The notes under the pieces: model-generated
What the model was told of the DNA's origin: nothing
The model's database searches: none
Seen by the model: only the letters and a program-made list of their open reading frames with translations
Origin: Bacillus xiapuensis
GTDB taxonomy: Bacteria > Bacillota > Bacilli > Bacillales > Domibacillaceae
DNA: 64,000 bases
Direction: 5' to 3'
Assembly: GCF_002797355.1 (NCBI RefSeq)
Contig: NZ_KZ454939.1
Coordinates: forward strand, 1,645,828-1,709,827
Part shown: piece after piece, positions 56,759 to 64,000 of the stretch
How positions within the stretch are numbered: position 1 is the first letter of the stretch
Layout: every line of letters begins with the position of its first letter
Made by a program: the position numbers and the translations under genes

Positions 56759-58051
56759 TTACGGATATAAGCGATTGAGCAAGCGCGGAAAAGGAATGGT
56801 TTCGCGCACATGCTCCACACCGCTGATCCAAGCAACGGTTCTCTCAAGCCCTAAGCCGAAGCCCGAATGAGGAACGGAGCCATATTGCCGAAGCTCCAAA
56901 TACCATTTATAAGCTTCCGGATCTAAATGATGCTCAGCAATTCTTTCGCTTAATAGCTGGTCATCATGGATCCGCTCTGAACCTCCAATAATTTCCCCAT
57001 AGCCTTCAGGGGCTATTAAATCAGCGCAGAGCACAACCTCTTCACGCTCCGGTGCAGGCTGCATGTAAAACGGTTTAAGCTTTGTTGGATAATGAGTGAT
57101 AAATACTGGTTTATCAAAGCTTTCAGCGATGGCTGTTTCATGAGGTGCCCCAAAGTCATCGCCCCATTGAATATCGTTAAAACCTCTTTCATGTAAAAAT
57201 TTCAGCGCCTCATCATATGTAATTCGCGGAAAAGGTGCCTGGATTTGTTCCAGCTTGGACGTATCCCGCCCTAATCGATCTAATTCTAAACGGCAATTCT
57301 TCAGTACGGATTGGACGATGTGAGTCACATACTGCTCCTGTACAACTAAGTTATCTTCGAATTCGCAAAAGGCCATTTCAGGTTCAATCATCCAAAACTC
57401 AATTAAATGACGGCGGGTTTTGGATTTCTCCGCTCGAAAAGTCGGACCGAAAGAAAAGACTTTTCCAAGCGCCATGGCGGCCGCTTCCATGTATAATTGA
57501 CCGCTTTGGGAAAGATACGCATCCTCGTCAAAATAGCGGGTATGGAATAGCTCAGATGTTCCCTCAGGAGCACTTCCAGTTAAAATGGGCGGATCGACTT
57601 TTGTAAAACCGCGATCATTAAAAAACTCATACGTTGCTCTGATAATTTCATTGCGAATTTTCATGACCGCATGCTGGCGGCGAGAACGGAGCCATAAATG
57701 GCGATGATCCATTAAAAACTCAGTCCCATGCTCTTTTGGCGTAATCGGGTAATCTACAGCTTCAGCAATAACCTCTAGCTGAGTTACGCTTAATTCATAG
57801 CCAAACGGGGAACGATTATCTTCTCGGACAACGCCGGTAACGTATAAAGACGTTTCTTGCGTAAGGGTTTTCGCTTGCTTAAATACTTCCTCGCCAACAT
57901 CGCTTTTGACGACAACGCCTTGGATAAAACCAGTTCCGTCACGAAGCTGCAAGAAAGCAATTTTTCCGCTGGAGCGTTTGTTGGCAAGCCAGACACCTAT
58001 CGTCACTTCCTGACCGACAAACTTACTCACTTCTGCAATTGTAGTTTTCAT
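56759..58051 (-). CDS. asnS: Asparaginyl-tRNA synthetase
   Basis: 430 aa class IIb aminoacyl-tRNA synthetase. N-terminal OB-fold anticodon domain ([20 protein letters not shown]), motif 2 [16 protein letters not shown] and motif 3 [13 protein letters not shown]. Charges tRNA-Asn directly. GGAGGGAAGTCTTAC precedes the ATG. No T-box leader in the 180-nt upstream region. Located between aspB and dnaD. Confidence 0.97.
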   Translation of the reverse strand: MKTTIAEVSKFVGQEVTIGVWLANKRSSGKIAFLQLRDGTGFIQGVVVKSDVGEEVFKQAKTLTQETSLYVTGVVREDNRSPFGYELSVTQLEVIAEAVDYPITPKEHGTEFLMDHRHLWLRSRRQHAVMKIRNEIIRATYEFFNDRGFTKVDPPILTGSAPEGTSELFHTRYFDEDAYLSQSGQLYMEAAAMALGKVFSFGPTFRAEKSKTRRHLIEFWMIEPEMAFCEFEDNLVVQEQYVTHIVQSVLKNCRLELDRLGRDTSKLEQIQAPFPRITYDEALKFLHERGFNDIQWGDDFGAPHETAIAESFDKPVFITHYPTKLKPFYMQPAPEREEVVLCADLIAPEGYGEIIGGSERIHDDQLLSERIAEHHLDPEAYKWYLELRQYGSVPHSGFGLGLERTVAWISGVEHVRETIPFPRLLNRLYP

Positions 58052-58101
58052 GTAAGACTTCCCTCCAAAATATTCGGCAACCCCTGACGGGATCCGCTAA
58101 T

Positions 58102-58131
58102 ATTATACCTATATCTTCCTTCAGGACGCAA
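58102..58131 (-). promoter_or_regulatory. asnS promoter
   Basis: Minus strand TTGCGT, 18-nt spacer, TATAAT, about 50 nt upstream of the asnS start. Confidence 0.55.
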
Positions 58132-58188
58132 GAAGCAGGCGCACAACCGCCTCGCTGGCAGAAATCGCTGTTCAAATGGATTCCCGTC

Positions 58189-58226
58189 AAAAAAAACTTG
58201 ACAGCCGTGGTAAAGGCTGTCAAGTT
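58189..58226 (-). terminator. aspB terminator
   Basis: AACTTGACAGCC / GGCTGTCAAGTT, 12-bp stem, 8-nt loop, T8 on the minus strand. Confidence 0.9.
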
Positions 58227-58238
58227 ACTAAAGCGGCA

Positions 58239-59438
58239 TTAAGATTGCTGCGGCATATGCGCTTTCACGTAGGCGCCCATACGATCCACAGCCGCCTCAA
58301 GCAGCTCTAATGATGTGGCATAAGAGAGGCGAATATTATCCGGTGCGCCAAAACCACTTCCAGGAATAACAGCTACTTTTGCCTCTTCAAGCAAGGCTTT
58401 AACAAAGTCGTCGACACTCGCAAAGCCCGTCAGTGCTGCCGCTTCTTTGACATTTGGAAACAGATAGAACGCTCCTTGCGGTTTCAAGCAAGAGAAGCCC
58501 GGAATTTCATTTAACTTGGCGTGAATAACATTCAAACGCTTCTCAAACGCAGCTCTCATTTCCTCTACTGGCTGCTGTGTTCCTTCGTACGCGGCGATCG
58601 CACCATACTGAGAAGGAGCCGTAGGATTGGATGTCGAATGACTCGCCAGGCCAGTCATGGCTTTAATGACTTGAGCATTTCCTGCAGCGTAGCCTATGCG
58701 CCAGCCAGTCATGGAATGGGATTTAGACACTCCATTAATAATGATCGTCTGCGCCTTTAGCTCTGGCGAAAGCTCCGCAATAGATACGTGATGGTGACCG
58801 TCATATACTAATTTCTCATAAATTTCATCAGAAATAATCCAAATATTATGCCGCAGGGCTACGTCACCAAGCGCTTTCAGTTCTTCTTTTGTATACAGCA
58901 TCCCTGTTGGGTTACTCGGGGAATTGATGATAACAGCTTTTGTTTTCTCGGTAATGGCCGCCTCTAACTGCTTTGGAGAAATTTTGAATTGATTGGATTC
59001 CTTCCCTTCAACATATACCGGTGTACCGTTGGCAAGCTTCACTTGTTCCGGATAGCTCACCCAATAAGGAGTCGGAATAATCACTTCATCCTCTTCGTCC
59101 AAAATGACTTGAAACAGTGTATACAGCGCATGCTTCGCACCGATGGTCACGATAATTTCATCGCGCTGATATGCAATGCCTTGATCCTTTTCAAATTTAT
59201 GAATAATGGCGTCCTTTAGCGCAGCCAAGCCACCCGACGGCGTATACTTCGTTTGCCCTTGCTGCATGGATTCGTATGCTGCCTGAATGATATGCTCCGG
59301 AGTGTTAAAATCAGGCTCTCCCGCTCCAAGACCAATGACATCAATGCCTTGGGCTTTCATTTCTTTCGCTTTCGCTGTAATCGCTAAGGTAGTCGAAGGA
59401 GTCAGCGCTTTGACTCTTTGGGCTAATTGAATTTCCAT
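58239..59438 (-). CDS. aspB: Aspartate aminotransferase (class I, fold I)
   Basis: 399 aa PLP enzyme interconverting aspartate/2-oxoglutarate and oxaloacetate/glutamate. PLP-Lys in NGVSKSHSMTGWRIGYAAG, GAGEPDFNTPEHI N-terminally, SPSNPTGMLY. Start MEIQLAQRV (59438) follows TTTGGAGGAATG; the frame extends into ypmB without RBS. Located between ypmB and asnS, operon with ypmB/ypmA likely. Confidence 0.95.
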   Translation of the reverse strand: MEIQLAQRVKALTPSTTLAITAKAKEMKAQGIDVIGLGAGEPDFNTPEHIIQAAYESMQQGQTKYTPSGGLAALKDAIIHKFEKDQGIAYQRDEIIVTIGAKHALYTLFQVILDEEDEVIIPTPYWVSYPEQVKLANGTPVYVEGKESNQFKISPKQLEAAITEKTKAVIINSPSNPTGMLYTKEELKALGDVALRHNIWIISDEIYEKLVYDGHHHVSIAELSPELKAQTIIINGVSKSHSMTGWRIGYAAGNAQVIKAMTGLASHSTSNPTAPSQYGAIAAYEGTQQPVEEMRAAFEKRLNVIHAKLNEIPGFSCLKPQGAFYLFPNVKEAAALTGFASVDDFVKALLEEAKVAVIPGSGFGAPDNIRLSYATSLELLEAAVDRMGAYVKAHMPQQS

Positions 59439-59455
59439 AAAACATTCCTCCAAAT

Positions 59456-59932
59456 TTATATATTCTCTATTTTCTTCCACCATTTTCCGCTGCCGACAAG
59501 CAGATAGTAGTAGTTCAGCTGATCGTTTTTATCTAAAAAGACCAGTTCCCAGACCGGGCCGCGCTTTTCCATTCCGAGATTGGCAAACAGCAGCTTTTCG
59601 ATCTTTTTCTCGTTTCGCAGCTTTTTCACTGCCTTTTGCTTAGTCATTCCCTTTGCCAAATCGACAGTGACAGGCTTTTTCTTTTGATCTTCCGGCACGA
59701 GCACTGCCAGCTGCCTTCCCTTATCCGTTTGCCCGATGACCGCATAATAAGTTTCGTTGCTGTGATATACAGTAAAATCTGTTACGGTGGTCATTGCACT
59801 TTCCTCTTTTGCGGTCGCCACCGCATCCGTTTTTGCTTTTTTATACGGTTCTTGCGCATTATTATACACCAATATAAACGCGAAAGTGATCAGAAACAGC
59901 GGAGCGGCTATGATTATAATCCATTTTTTCAT
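59456..59932 (-). CDS. ypmB: YpmB-like membrane-anchored protein (DUF5590)
   Basis: 158 aa with one N-terminal transmembrane anchor (WIIIIAAPLFLITFAFILVY) and an extracytoplasmic PepSY-like domain (VTDFTVYHSNETYYAVIGQT; GPVWELVFLDKNDQLNYYYL). Function unknown. Lies 17 nt upstream of aspB and just after ypmA; one transcript is likely. Confidence 0.85.
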   Translation of the reverse strand: MKKWIIIIAAPLFLITFAFILVYNNAQEPYKKAKTDAVATAKEESAMTTVTDFTVYHSNETYYAVIGQTDKGRQLAVLVPEDQKKKPVTVDLAKGMTKQKAVKKLRNEKKIEKLLFANLGMEKRGPVWELVFLDKNDQLNYYYLLVGSGKWWKKIENI

Positions 59933-59943
59933 CTTTTTCTTCC

Positions 59944-60114
59944 TTATGTACGATAAATCGTAAAAACCGCTTTATTTTGGTCTTCCGGCTTTAAAGCAAG
60001 CCCAAACATTAAGTCTTCTCTTTTAAGAGTGCGATTTAACGCATCGACAATTTTATACAAATCCGCATGGTTGTCAATCGTCACGGTGGATAAAACTTCA
60101 ATCTTCCTCTCCAT
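59944..60114 (-). CDS. ypmA: YpmA-like small protein (DUF4264)
   Basis: 56 aa: MERKIEVLSTVTIDNHADLY, then VDALNRTLKREDLMFGLAL and KAVFTIYRT, matching the small YpmA family. ATG at 60114 after AGGAGGCG. A soluble protein of unknown function. Ends 11 nt before ypmB and starts the ypmA-ypmB-aspB group. Confidence 0.85.
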   Translation of the reverse strand: MERKIEVLSTVTIDNHADLYKIVDALNRTLKREDLMFGLALKPEDQNKAVFTIYRT

Positions 60115-60194
60115 CAAAAAAACGCCTCCTGTTCCTCTCCATTATATCAAGAAATAGTCTTCTCGCATCAATTAATTACTTGAAAAATTCAAAT

Positions 60195-60995
60195 TTATTC
60201 TGAAAAAGTCAGCACTTCATAGCCCAGCTGTGTAAATTTAATGGTGATTAACCCATGCTGATCCGTGTAAAAAACATCGATCCATAATTGATGCAGCAGC
60301 TCGAGAAAATCATCCTCCGGTTTTTTGCCTTTCTGCTTGAAAATGACCGCTGTTTGCGGATCCATATGGGTTAATAAATTATACGACAGGCTGCTGCTCC
60401 CGCCATGCCCCGGTACTTTGACAATATTGATATCTTTAAGCTCTTCCTTCAATAAGCTTCTTTCGGATTTTTTTGAGGCGGAAGACATCCATAAAAAGCG
60501 TGAATCGTGATGTTTAATCGAAAAGTCCATTCCTTCTCTAGCCGATCTCCCGCTATAAAGAACTGTCAGTCGGATACCCGGCGCCAATTCTTTCACGTCC
60601 CCCGCCTTCCATCCCTCATAGTACAGTTTGCTTTTGGATAATTCATCCTTGCCATGAACGGAGTACACTCTCTTAAGTTGATAGAATTTATTTAATTTGT
60701 GAATGAAATCAGAAGCCCCCTCCTGCTGATCAGTGAGGATTAATCCGGATAATCGGTCCATTTTAAATTTTCTCAAATAAGCCAGGATCGAAGAACGGCT
60801 GTCCTTCGTCCCGGTATTTATTAAATAATGGCGGCCGTTCGCCGTGTGAATAATAGCAGCTTCTCCATCCGATAAAGGCAAAAAAGACAGGGCAAACTCT
60901 CCCTCCTTTAAATGGAGATCAATCGTGGAAGCCGAGGTTTCGGAGGAGCAAAGCCATATAGCTATACTGAAGCTTAAAGCAAATAATATCCTCAT
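60195..60995 (-). CDS. secreted metallo-beta-lactamase-fold protein lacking metal ligands
   Basis: 266 aa with a signal peptide (MRILFALSFSIAIWL...SETSAS). The body resembles the C-terminal MBL domain of ComEC: GEAAIIHTANGRHYLINTGT, LILTDQQEGASDFI in place of THxHxDH, and VKVPGHGGSSSLS (partial GHHG). The Asp of the DTG loop is Asn and the HxHxDH is gone, so zinc-dependent hydrolysis looks lost. Possibly a pseudoenzyme or ligand binder. GGAGAAGC precedes the ATG. It lies between ypmA and dinG, where B. subtilis has, as far as I recall, no gene. Confidence 0.8.
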   Translation of the reverse strand: MRILFALSFSIAIWLCSSETSASTIDLHLKEGEFALSFLPLSDGEAAIIHTANGRHYLINTGTKDSRSSILAYLRKFKMDRLSGLILTDQQEGASDFIHKLNKFYQLKRVYSVHGKDELSKSKLYYEGWKAGDVKELAPGIRLTVLYSGRSAREGMDFSIKHHDSRFLWMSSASKKSERSLLKEELKDINIVKVPGHGGSSSLSYNLLTHMDPQTAVIFKQKGKKPEDDFLELLHQLWIDVFYTDQHGLITIKFTQLGYEVLTFSE

Positions 60996-61043
60996 AGCTG
61001 CTTCTCCTTTCTATACCGTTAGCGTGTGTTAGTTTTGCTGAAA

Positions 61044-63863
61044 TTACTCACAGAGCTGCAGCCAATTTTCAATGATGGACACCGTTTCTCCAAGCGTTGC
61101 TTCTCGAACGGGAATGCCCGGTATGGAATCTAGGAAAGTTCTCCCGTAGGCACTCATTTGTATGCGGCGGTCAAACACAATAATGATTCCCCGATCTTGG
61201 CTGCTGCGAATTAAGCGGCCAACTCCTTGTTTAAATCGCAGCACTGCCTGCGGGAGAGAGTAGGCGGTAAAGGCGCTTTTCCCTTGCTTCGCATACTGTT
61301 CATGCTTTGCTTGTGTATACGGATCATCGGGAGGAGAAAAAGGCAGTCTGACAATCACCAGACAAGATAAATCTTCGCCGGGAATATCGATCCCCTCCCA
61401 AAAGCTGTTCGTGCCAAATAAGATCGCTTTATCAAAGCGCTTGAAATTCCTGGCTAAACGGTTTCGGCTTCCATTGCTGATCCCCTGCGCTAAAAGCACA
61501 TATTCTTCAAGCAAGCCGCTATCCTTCATTAAATCATAGGTTTTCCTCATCATGTCGTAGGCAGTAAAGAGAACGAGCATGCGTCCTTCGGCGGCATCAG
61601 CGGTCGCAGTTAAATGATTAGCCAAGGCTTCGATGTATTCTTCCTGCGTAGCTCCTTTAATTTCCGGCACATCGCTGGGAATAATCATCCGGCAATTCCG
61701 CTCGTAATCAAAGGGCGAAGGCAATATCACTTTGTCATACACCATTTCATTCAACCCGGTTTGCTCTGCAAAAAAACGAAAGGATTGATTAACCGTGAGC
61801 GTCGCTGAGGTAAAGATTACATGCTTGCAGTCAAGCAGCTTTTGCCGGATTAAGTCAGCGGGCGAAACCGGATGTGATTTAATAATGAACGTATTGGTGA
61901 ACGACCGGCTATCTCCTTCCATCCAAATGACTTCGTCTTCCTCAGGACGGAAAATCAGCTGTTCAATATTTTGGATAAAAGCTTCCCATTCCTCTAACAG
62001 CTCCCGCAATTCATCCAATTTCATTTGCTCAGCCGCAGACATTTGCTCGCGATGAGCAGAAAGCGACTCCAAGCGCCGTTTCAGCCCTGCACAAATACGG
62101 CTCATCGCTTCATCTATTCTTTCCGCTCCATACTCAATATGCTTCCAATAAGGCAGCTGTCTTGTATCCTCTGTCAGCCTAAGCTGGCGCCGATGCCCAT
62201 TTCCCGACCGTTTCTTAGTATACCTTTCAAAAAAGGACTGCCAGGTGCCAAACCATTCCTCCCCTTCCAGCATCAGTTCATGCAGCAGGCGATCAATGAG
62301 GGAACGGCCGCTTTCTTCGTTAGGAGGGCCGCTATACTTTTCATGCAGCTGCTCGCATTGATAAAACAAGCCCTCCTGCTGATAAGTGCCGGCTTTGGCG
62401 ACTAAATACTTAAAGTCAGCAGCGTCAAGTGACCGGCCAAGACGCTCTCTTGCCGCCTTCTCAAAATGATGCGCTTCATCAATAATCACGTGGCTGTAAT
62501 GCGGAAGCAGCGATGATTTAGCCATTAAATCCGCCAGCAATAAGGAGTGATTAATAATCACGATATCCGCTTCCTCCGCCCGCTTCTTGGCAAGTGCATA
62601 AAAGTCTTTCTCCAGCCATGCTTTCCGGCCTTTATTCATATATGCGCCATCTTGCTTTACTTCATTCCAGAACAGCCAGCCCCCTGATGATAAATTTAAT
62701 TCATCAGCATCTCCGGTCTCTGTCTCCAGCAGCCACGTTAAAATTTGTATTTTGGCTAAGGCATAATCGTAATTATCATTCGTTTCTTTCAAGCTCTGAT
62801 GAAATTTATATAAATCGATATAATGACTGCGCCCCTTTAACACAGCAGCCAGCACAGGAAACGGCAGAATCGCTTTTAATTGACCGATCTCTTTATGCAT
62901 CAGCTGCTGCTGAAGAATAATCGTGTGCGTGCTCACAACGACAGGCCGGTCACTCATCTTGCTGCGGTAGACGGCAGGGAGCAAATATCCAAGCGACTTG
63001 CCTGTGCCTGTTCCGGCTTCGACCGCTAAGTGAGTATTCGTTTCCATCGAGCGGTATACTTGATCCATCATCTTCAGCTGACTGTCTCTTTGCTCATAAT
63101 GAGGAATTTGAGTGAGCAGGTCTAATTTTTCTTCCTGCCGGCTGGGATATGTATAGCCTTTGTTTTCCTGATATTTTTTTTGAATCGTTTTTTTGCGCAG
63201 CGCCAGCCCCCGATATACCTCAACTGATTCCGGGAGATGCTCAATATGATGCTGCTTTTCCGCAATAACAGCTTGCAGCAATAAATAAATATCGCTTTTT
63301 AGATGAACGGCCAGCTGCTCCATTTTCTCTAAAGTAACAAGCGGAAGGCCGTTCAGCTTTTCCATCATTTTCAATAGCAGCTCGGCGGTTACGTAGGCAT
63401 CGCTATCCGCCCGATGCGGCCGGTCATGATGAACGCCCAGACTGACTGCCAAATCATTGAGCTTATAGCTATCCAATGTCGGATACAGCATGCGGGCTAA
63501 TTCGACGGTATCGATGGAAGGCCCGGAGAAAGGAAGACAGCCCGCTTCCTCCAGCTCCGCTTGCAGAAAGTGAAGATCGAATGGCACATTATGAGCCACA
63601 AAGACTGCCCCCTTGAGCAGCGGCAATATCTTAGAAGCTTCCTCGCGGAACAAAGGAGCTTCCTGGACCATATTGTTTCTGATTCCTGTAAGCTCCTCGA
63701 TAAAAGCCGGTATTTGCCTTTTCGGATTAAAAAGGGTGGTATATTGTTCAATAATTTGTTTATTTTCAACAATCACAAAGGATGCTTGGATAATGCGGTC
63801 GCCACCTTTAGCAGCATGACCGGTCGTTTCTAAATCAGTAACGACGAAGCGTGAATATGTCAT
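61044..63863 (-). CDS. dinG: DinG-like helicase with N-terminal DEDDh exonuclease
   Basis: 939 aa. Residues 1-170: 3'-5' exonuclease with VVTDLETTG (Asp, Glu), HNVPFDLHFL (Asp) and HRADSDAYV (His, Asp). Residues ~240-939: XPD/DinG-like helicase with P-loop EAGTGTGKSLGYLLP and IDEAHHFE; I see no four-Cys Fe-S cluster, as in other Firmicute DinG, so it may act as a nuclease more than a helicase. Stop at 61044; the start ATG is 63863 after AAAGGTG. Confidence 0.93.
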   Translation of the reverse strand: MTYSRFVVTDLETTGHAAKGGDRIIQASFVIVENKQIIEQYTTLFNPKRQIPAFIEELTGIRNNMVQEAPLFREEASKILPLLKGAVFVAHNVPFDLHFLQAELEEAGCLPFSGPSIDTVELARMLYPTLDSYKLNDLAVSLGVHHDRPHRADSDAYVTAELLLKMMEKLNGLPLVTLEKMEQLAVHLKSDIYLLLQAVIAEKQHHIEHLPESVEVYRGLALRKKTIQKKYQENKGYTYPSRQEEKLDLLTQIPHYEQRDSQLKMMDQVYRSMETNTHLAVEAGTGTGKSLGYLLPAVYRSKMSDRPVVVSTHTIILQQQLMHKEIGQLKAILPFPVLAAVLKGRSHYIDLYKFHQSLKETNDNYDYALAKIQILTWLLETETGDADELNLSSGGWLFWNEVKQDGAYMNKGRKAWLEKDFYALAKKRAEEADIVIINHSLLLADLMAKSSLLPHYSHVIIDEAHHFEKAARERLGRSLDAADFKYLVAKAGTYQQEGLFYQCEQLHEKYSGPPNEESGRSLIDRLLHELMLEGEEWFGTWQSFFERYTKKRSGNGHRRQLRLTEDTRQLPYWKHIEYGAERIDEAMSRICAGLKRRLESLSAHREQMSAAEQMKLDELRELLEEWEAFIQNIEQLIFRPEEDEVIWMEGDSRSFTNTFIIKSHPVSPADLIRQKLLDCKHVIFTSATLTVNQSFRFFAEQTGLNEMVYDKVILPSPFDYERNCRMIIPSDVPEIKGATQEEYIEALANHLTATADAAEGRMLVLFTAYDMMRKTYDLMKDSGLLEEYVLLAQGISNGSRNRLARNFKRFDKAILFGTNSFWEGIDIPGEDLSCLVIVRLPFSPPDDPYTQAKHEQYAKQGKSAFTAYSLPQAVLRFKQGVGRLIRSSQDRGIIIVFDRRIQMSAYGRTFLDSIPGIPVREATLGETVSIIENWLQLCE

Positions 63864-64000
63864 AACGGTTTACACACCTTTTTCTCGTAAAATCATATTT
63901 AAGTGTACCATATGATCTTTCTATGTAGCTACAGCCCGGTTTGGAGAGGATGAAAAGCAATTCCCGTGCAGCCTTTAAAAAAATCCTTTATGGCTTCAAG

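Noticed and set aside
58052-58190. T-box leader for asnS
   Set aside because: No T-box sequence (GGGTGGNACCGCG-type) or specifier/terminator arrangement; the leader is too short.
63929-64000. 24-codon open stretch at the right edge on the minus strand, ending at 63929, possible 3' end of an upstream gene
   Set aside because: Too short to judge, with no family signature; B. subtilis has panD here, but the residues do not resemble its C-terminus.

Overview
The window is chromosomal DNA from a low-to-moderate GC, endospore-forming Bacillaceae (Firmicutes). Supporting genes are spo0M, cotD, gpsB, type-B RNase P RNA, mntR, cspD, recU/ponA, dynA and mrfAB. Gene order closely follows the Bacillus subtilis segment running from dinG down to yodJ/deoD, with indels. 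Most genes lie on the minus strand. No species is assigned.

Layout. 1-3.1 kb: a ctp-like fragment, yodJ (M15 carboxypeptidase), deoD, spo0M and yozE. 3.1-6.4 kb: ypmR-ypmS-msrA-msrB and a divergent PCYCGC lipoprotein. 6.4-12.2 kb: degV family, plsC, dfrA-thyA, ypiP-like methyltransferase, bacilliredoxin and ypgR. 12.3-18.2 kb: ABC-F protein, an unknown protein, fhs, a small HExxH protein and mntR. 18.3-23.7 kb: cspD, ypeQ, ypeP, ypdP, ypdQ, ypcP, a rhodanese and ypbS. 23.7-31.7 kb: dynA, the type III polyketide synthase and ypbQ pair, and pbuX-xpt behind a guanine riboswitch.

31.8-35.4 kb is an A+T-rich accessory island. It holds two direct copies of a hairpin repeat, a PadR / DUF1700 / NDxxF-lipoprotein operon with a dyad at its promoter, and a decayed IS1380-like transposase. 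35.5-38.9 kb: a ba3-type cytochrome oxidase operon (subunits IIa, II, I) and convergent ctaG. 38.9-50.8 kb: ypwA, ypsC, a PAS-GGDEF-EAL protein, rnpB, gpsB, ypsA, cotD, mrfB, mrfA, yppG and yppE. 51.1-54.7 kb: recU-ponA on the plus strand. 54.7-63.9 kb: ypoC, nth, dnaD, asnS, aspB, ypmB, ypmA, a secreted ligand-less metallo-beta-lactamase-fold protein, and dinG.

Most of the window is ordinary core genome: nucleotide and folate metabolism, DNA repair, cell-wall synthesis and translation. The least explained items are (i) a dispersed family of about 100-180 nt intergenic repeats with at least six recognisable copies in both orientations; (ii) the 31.8-35.4 kb island and its paired hairpin repeats; (iii) a 27-codon membrane-peptide ORF preceded by two Fur-box-like dyads; (iv) the degenerate metallo-beta-lactamase-fold protein beside dinG; and (v) a small HExxH protein next to mntR. 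I see no CRISPR array, prophage, tRNA or rRNA gene, and no clearly new multi-gene system.
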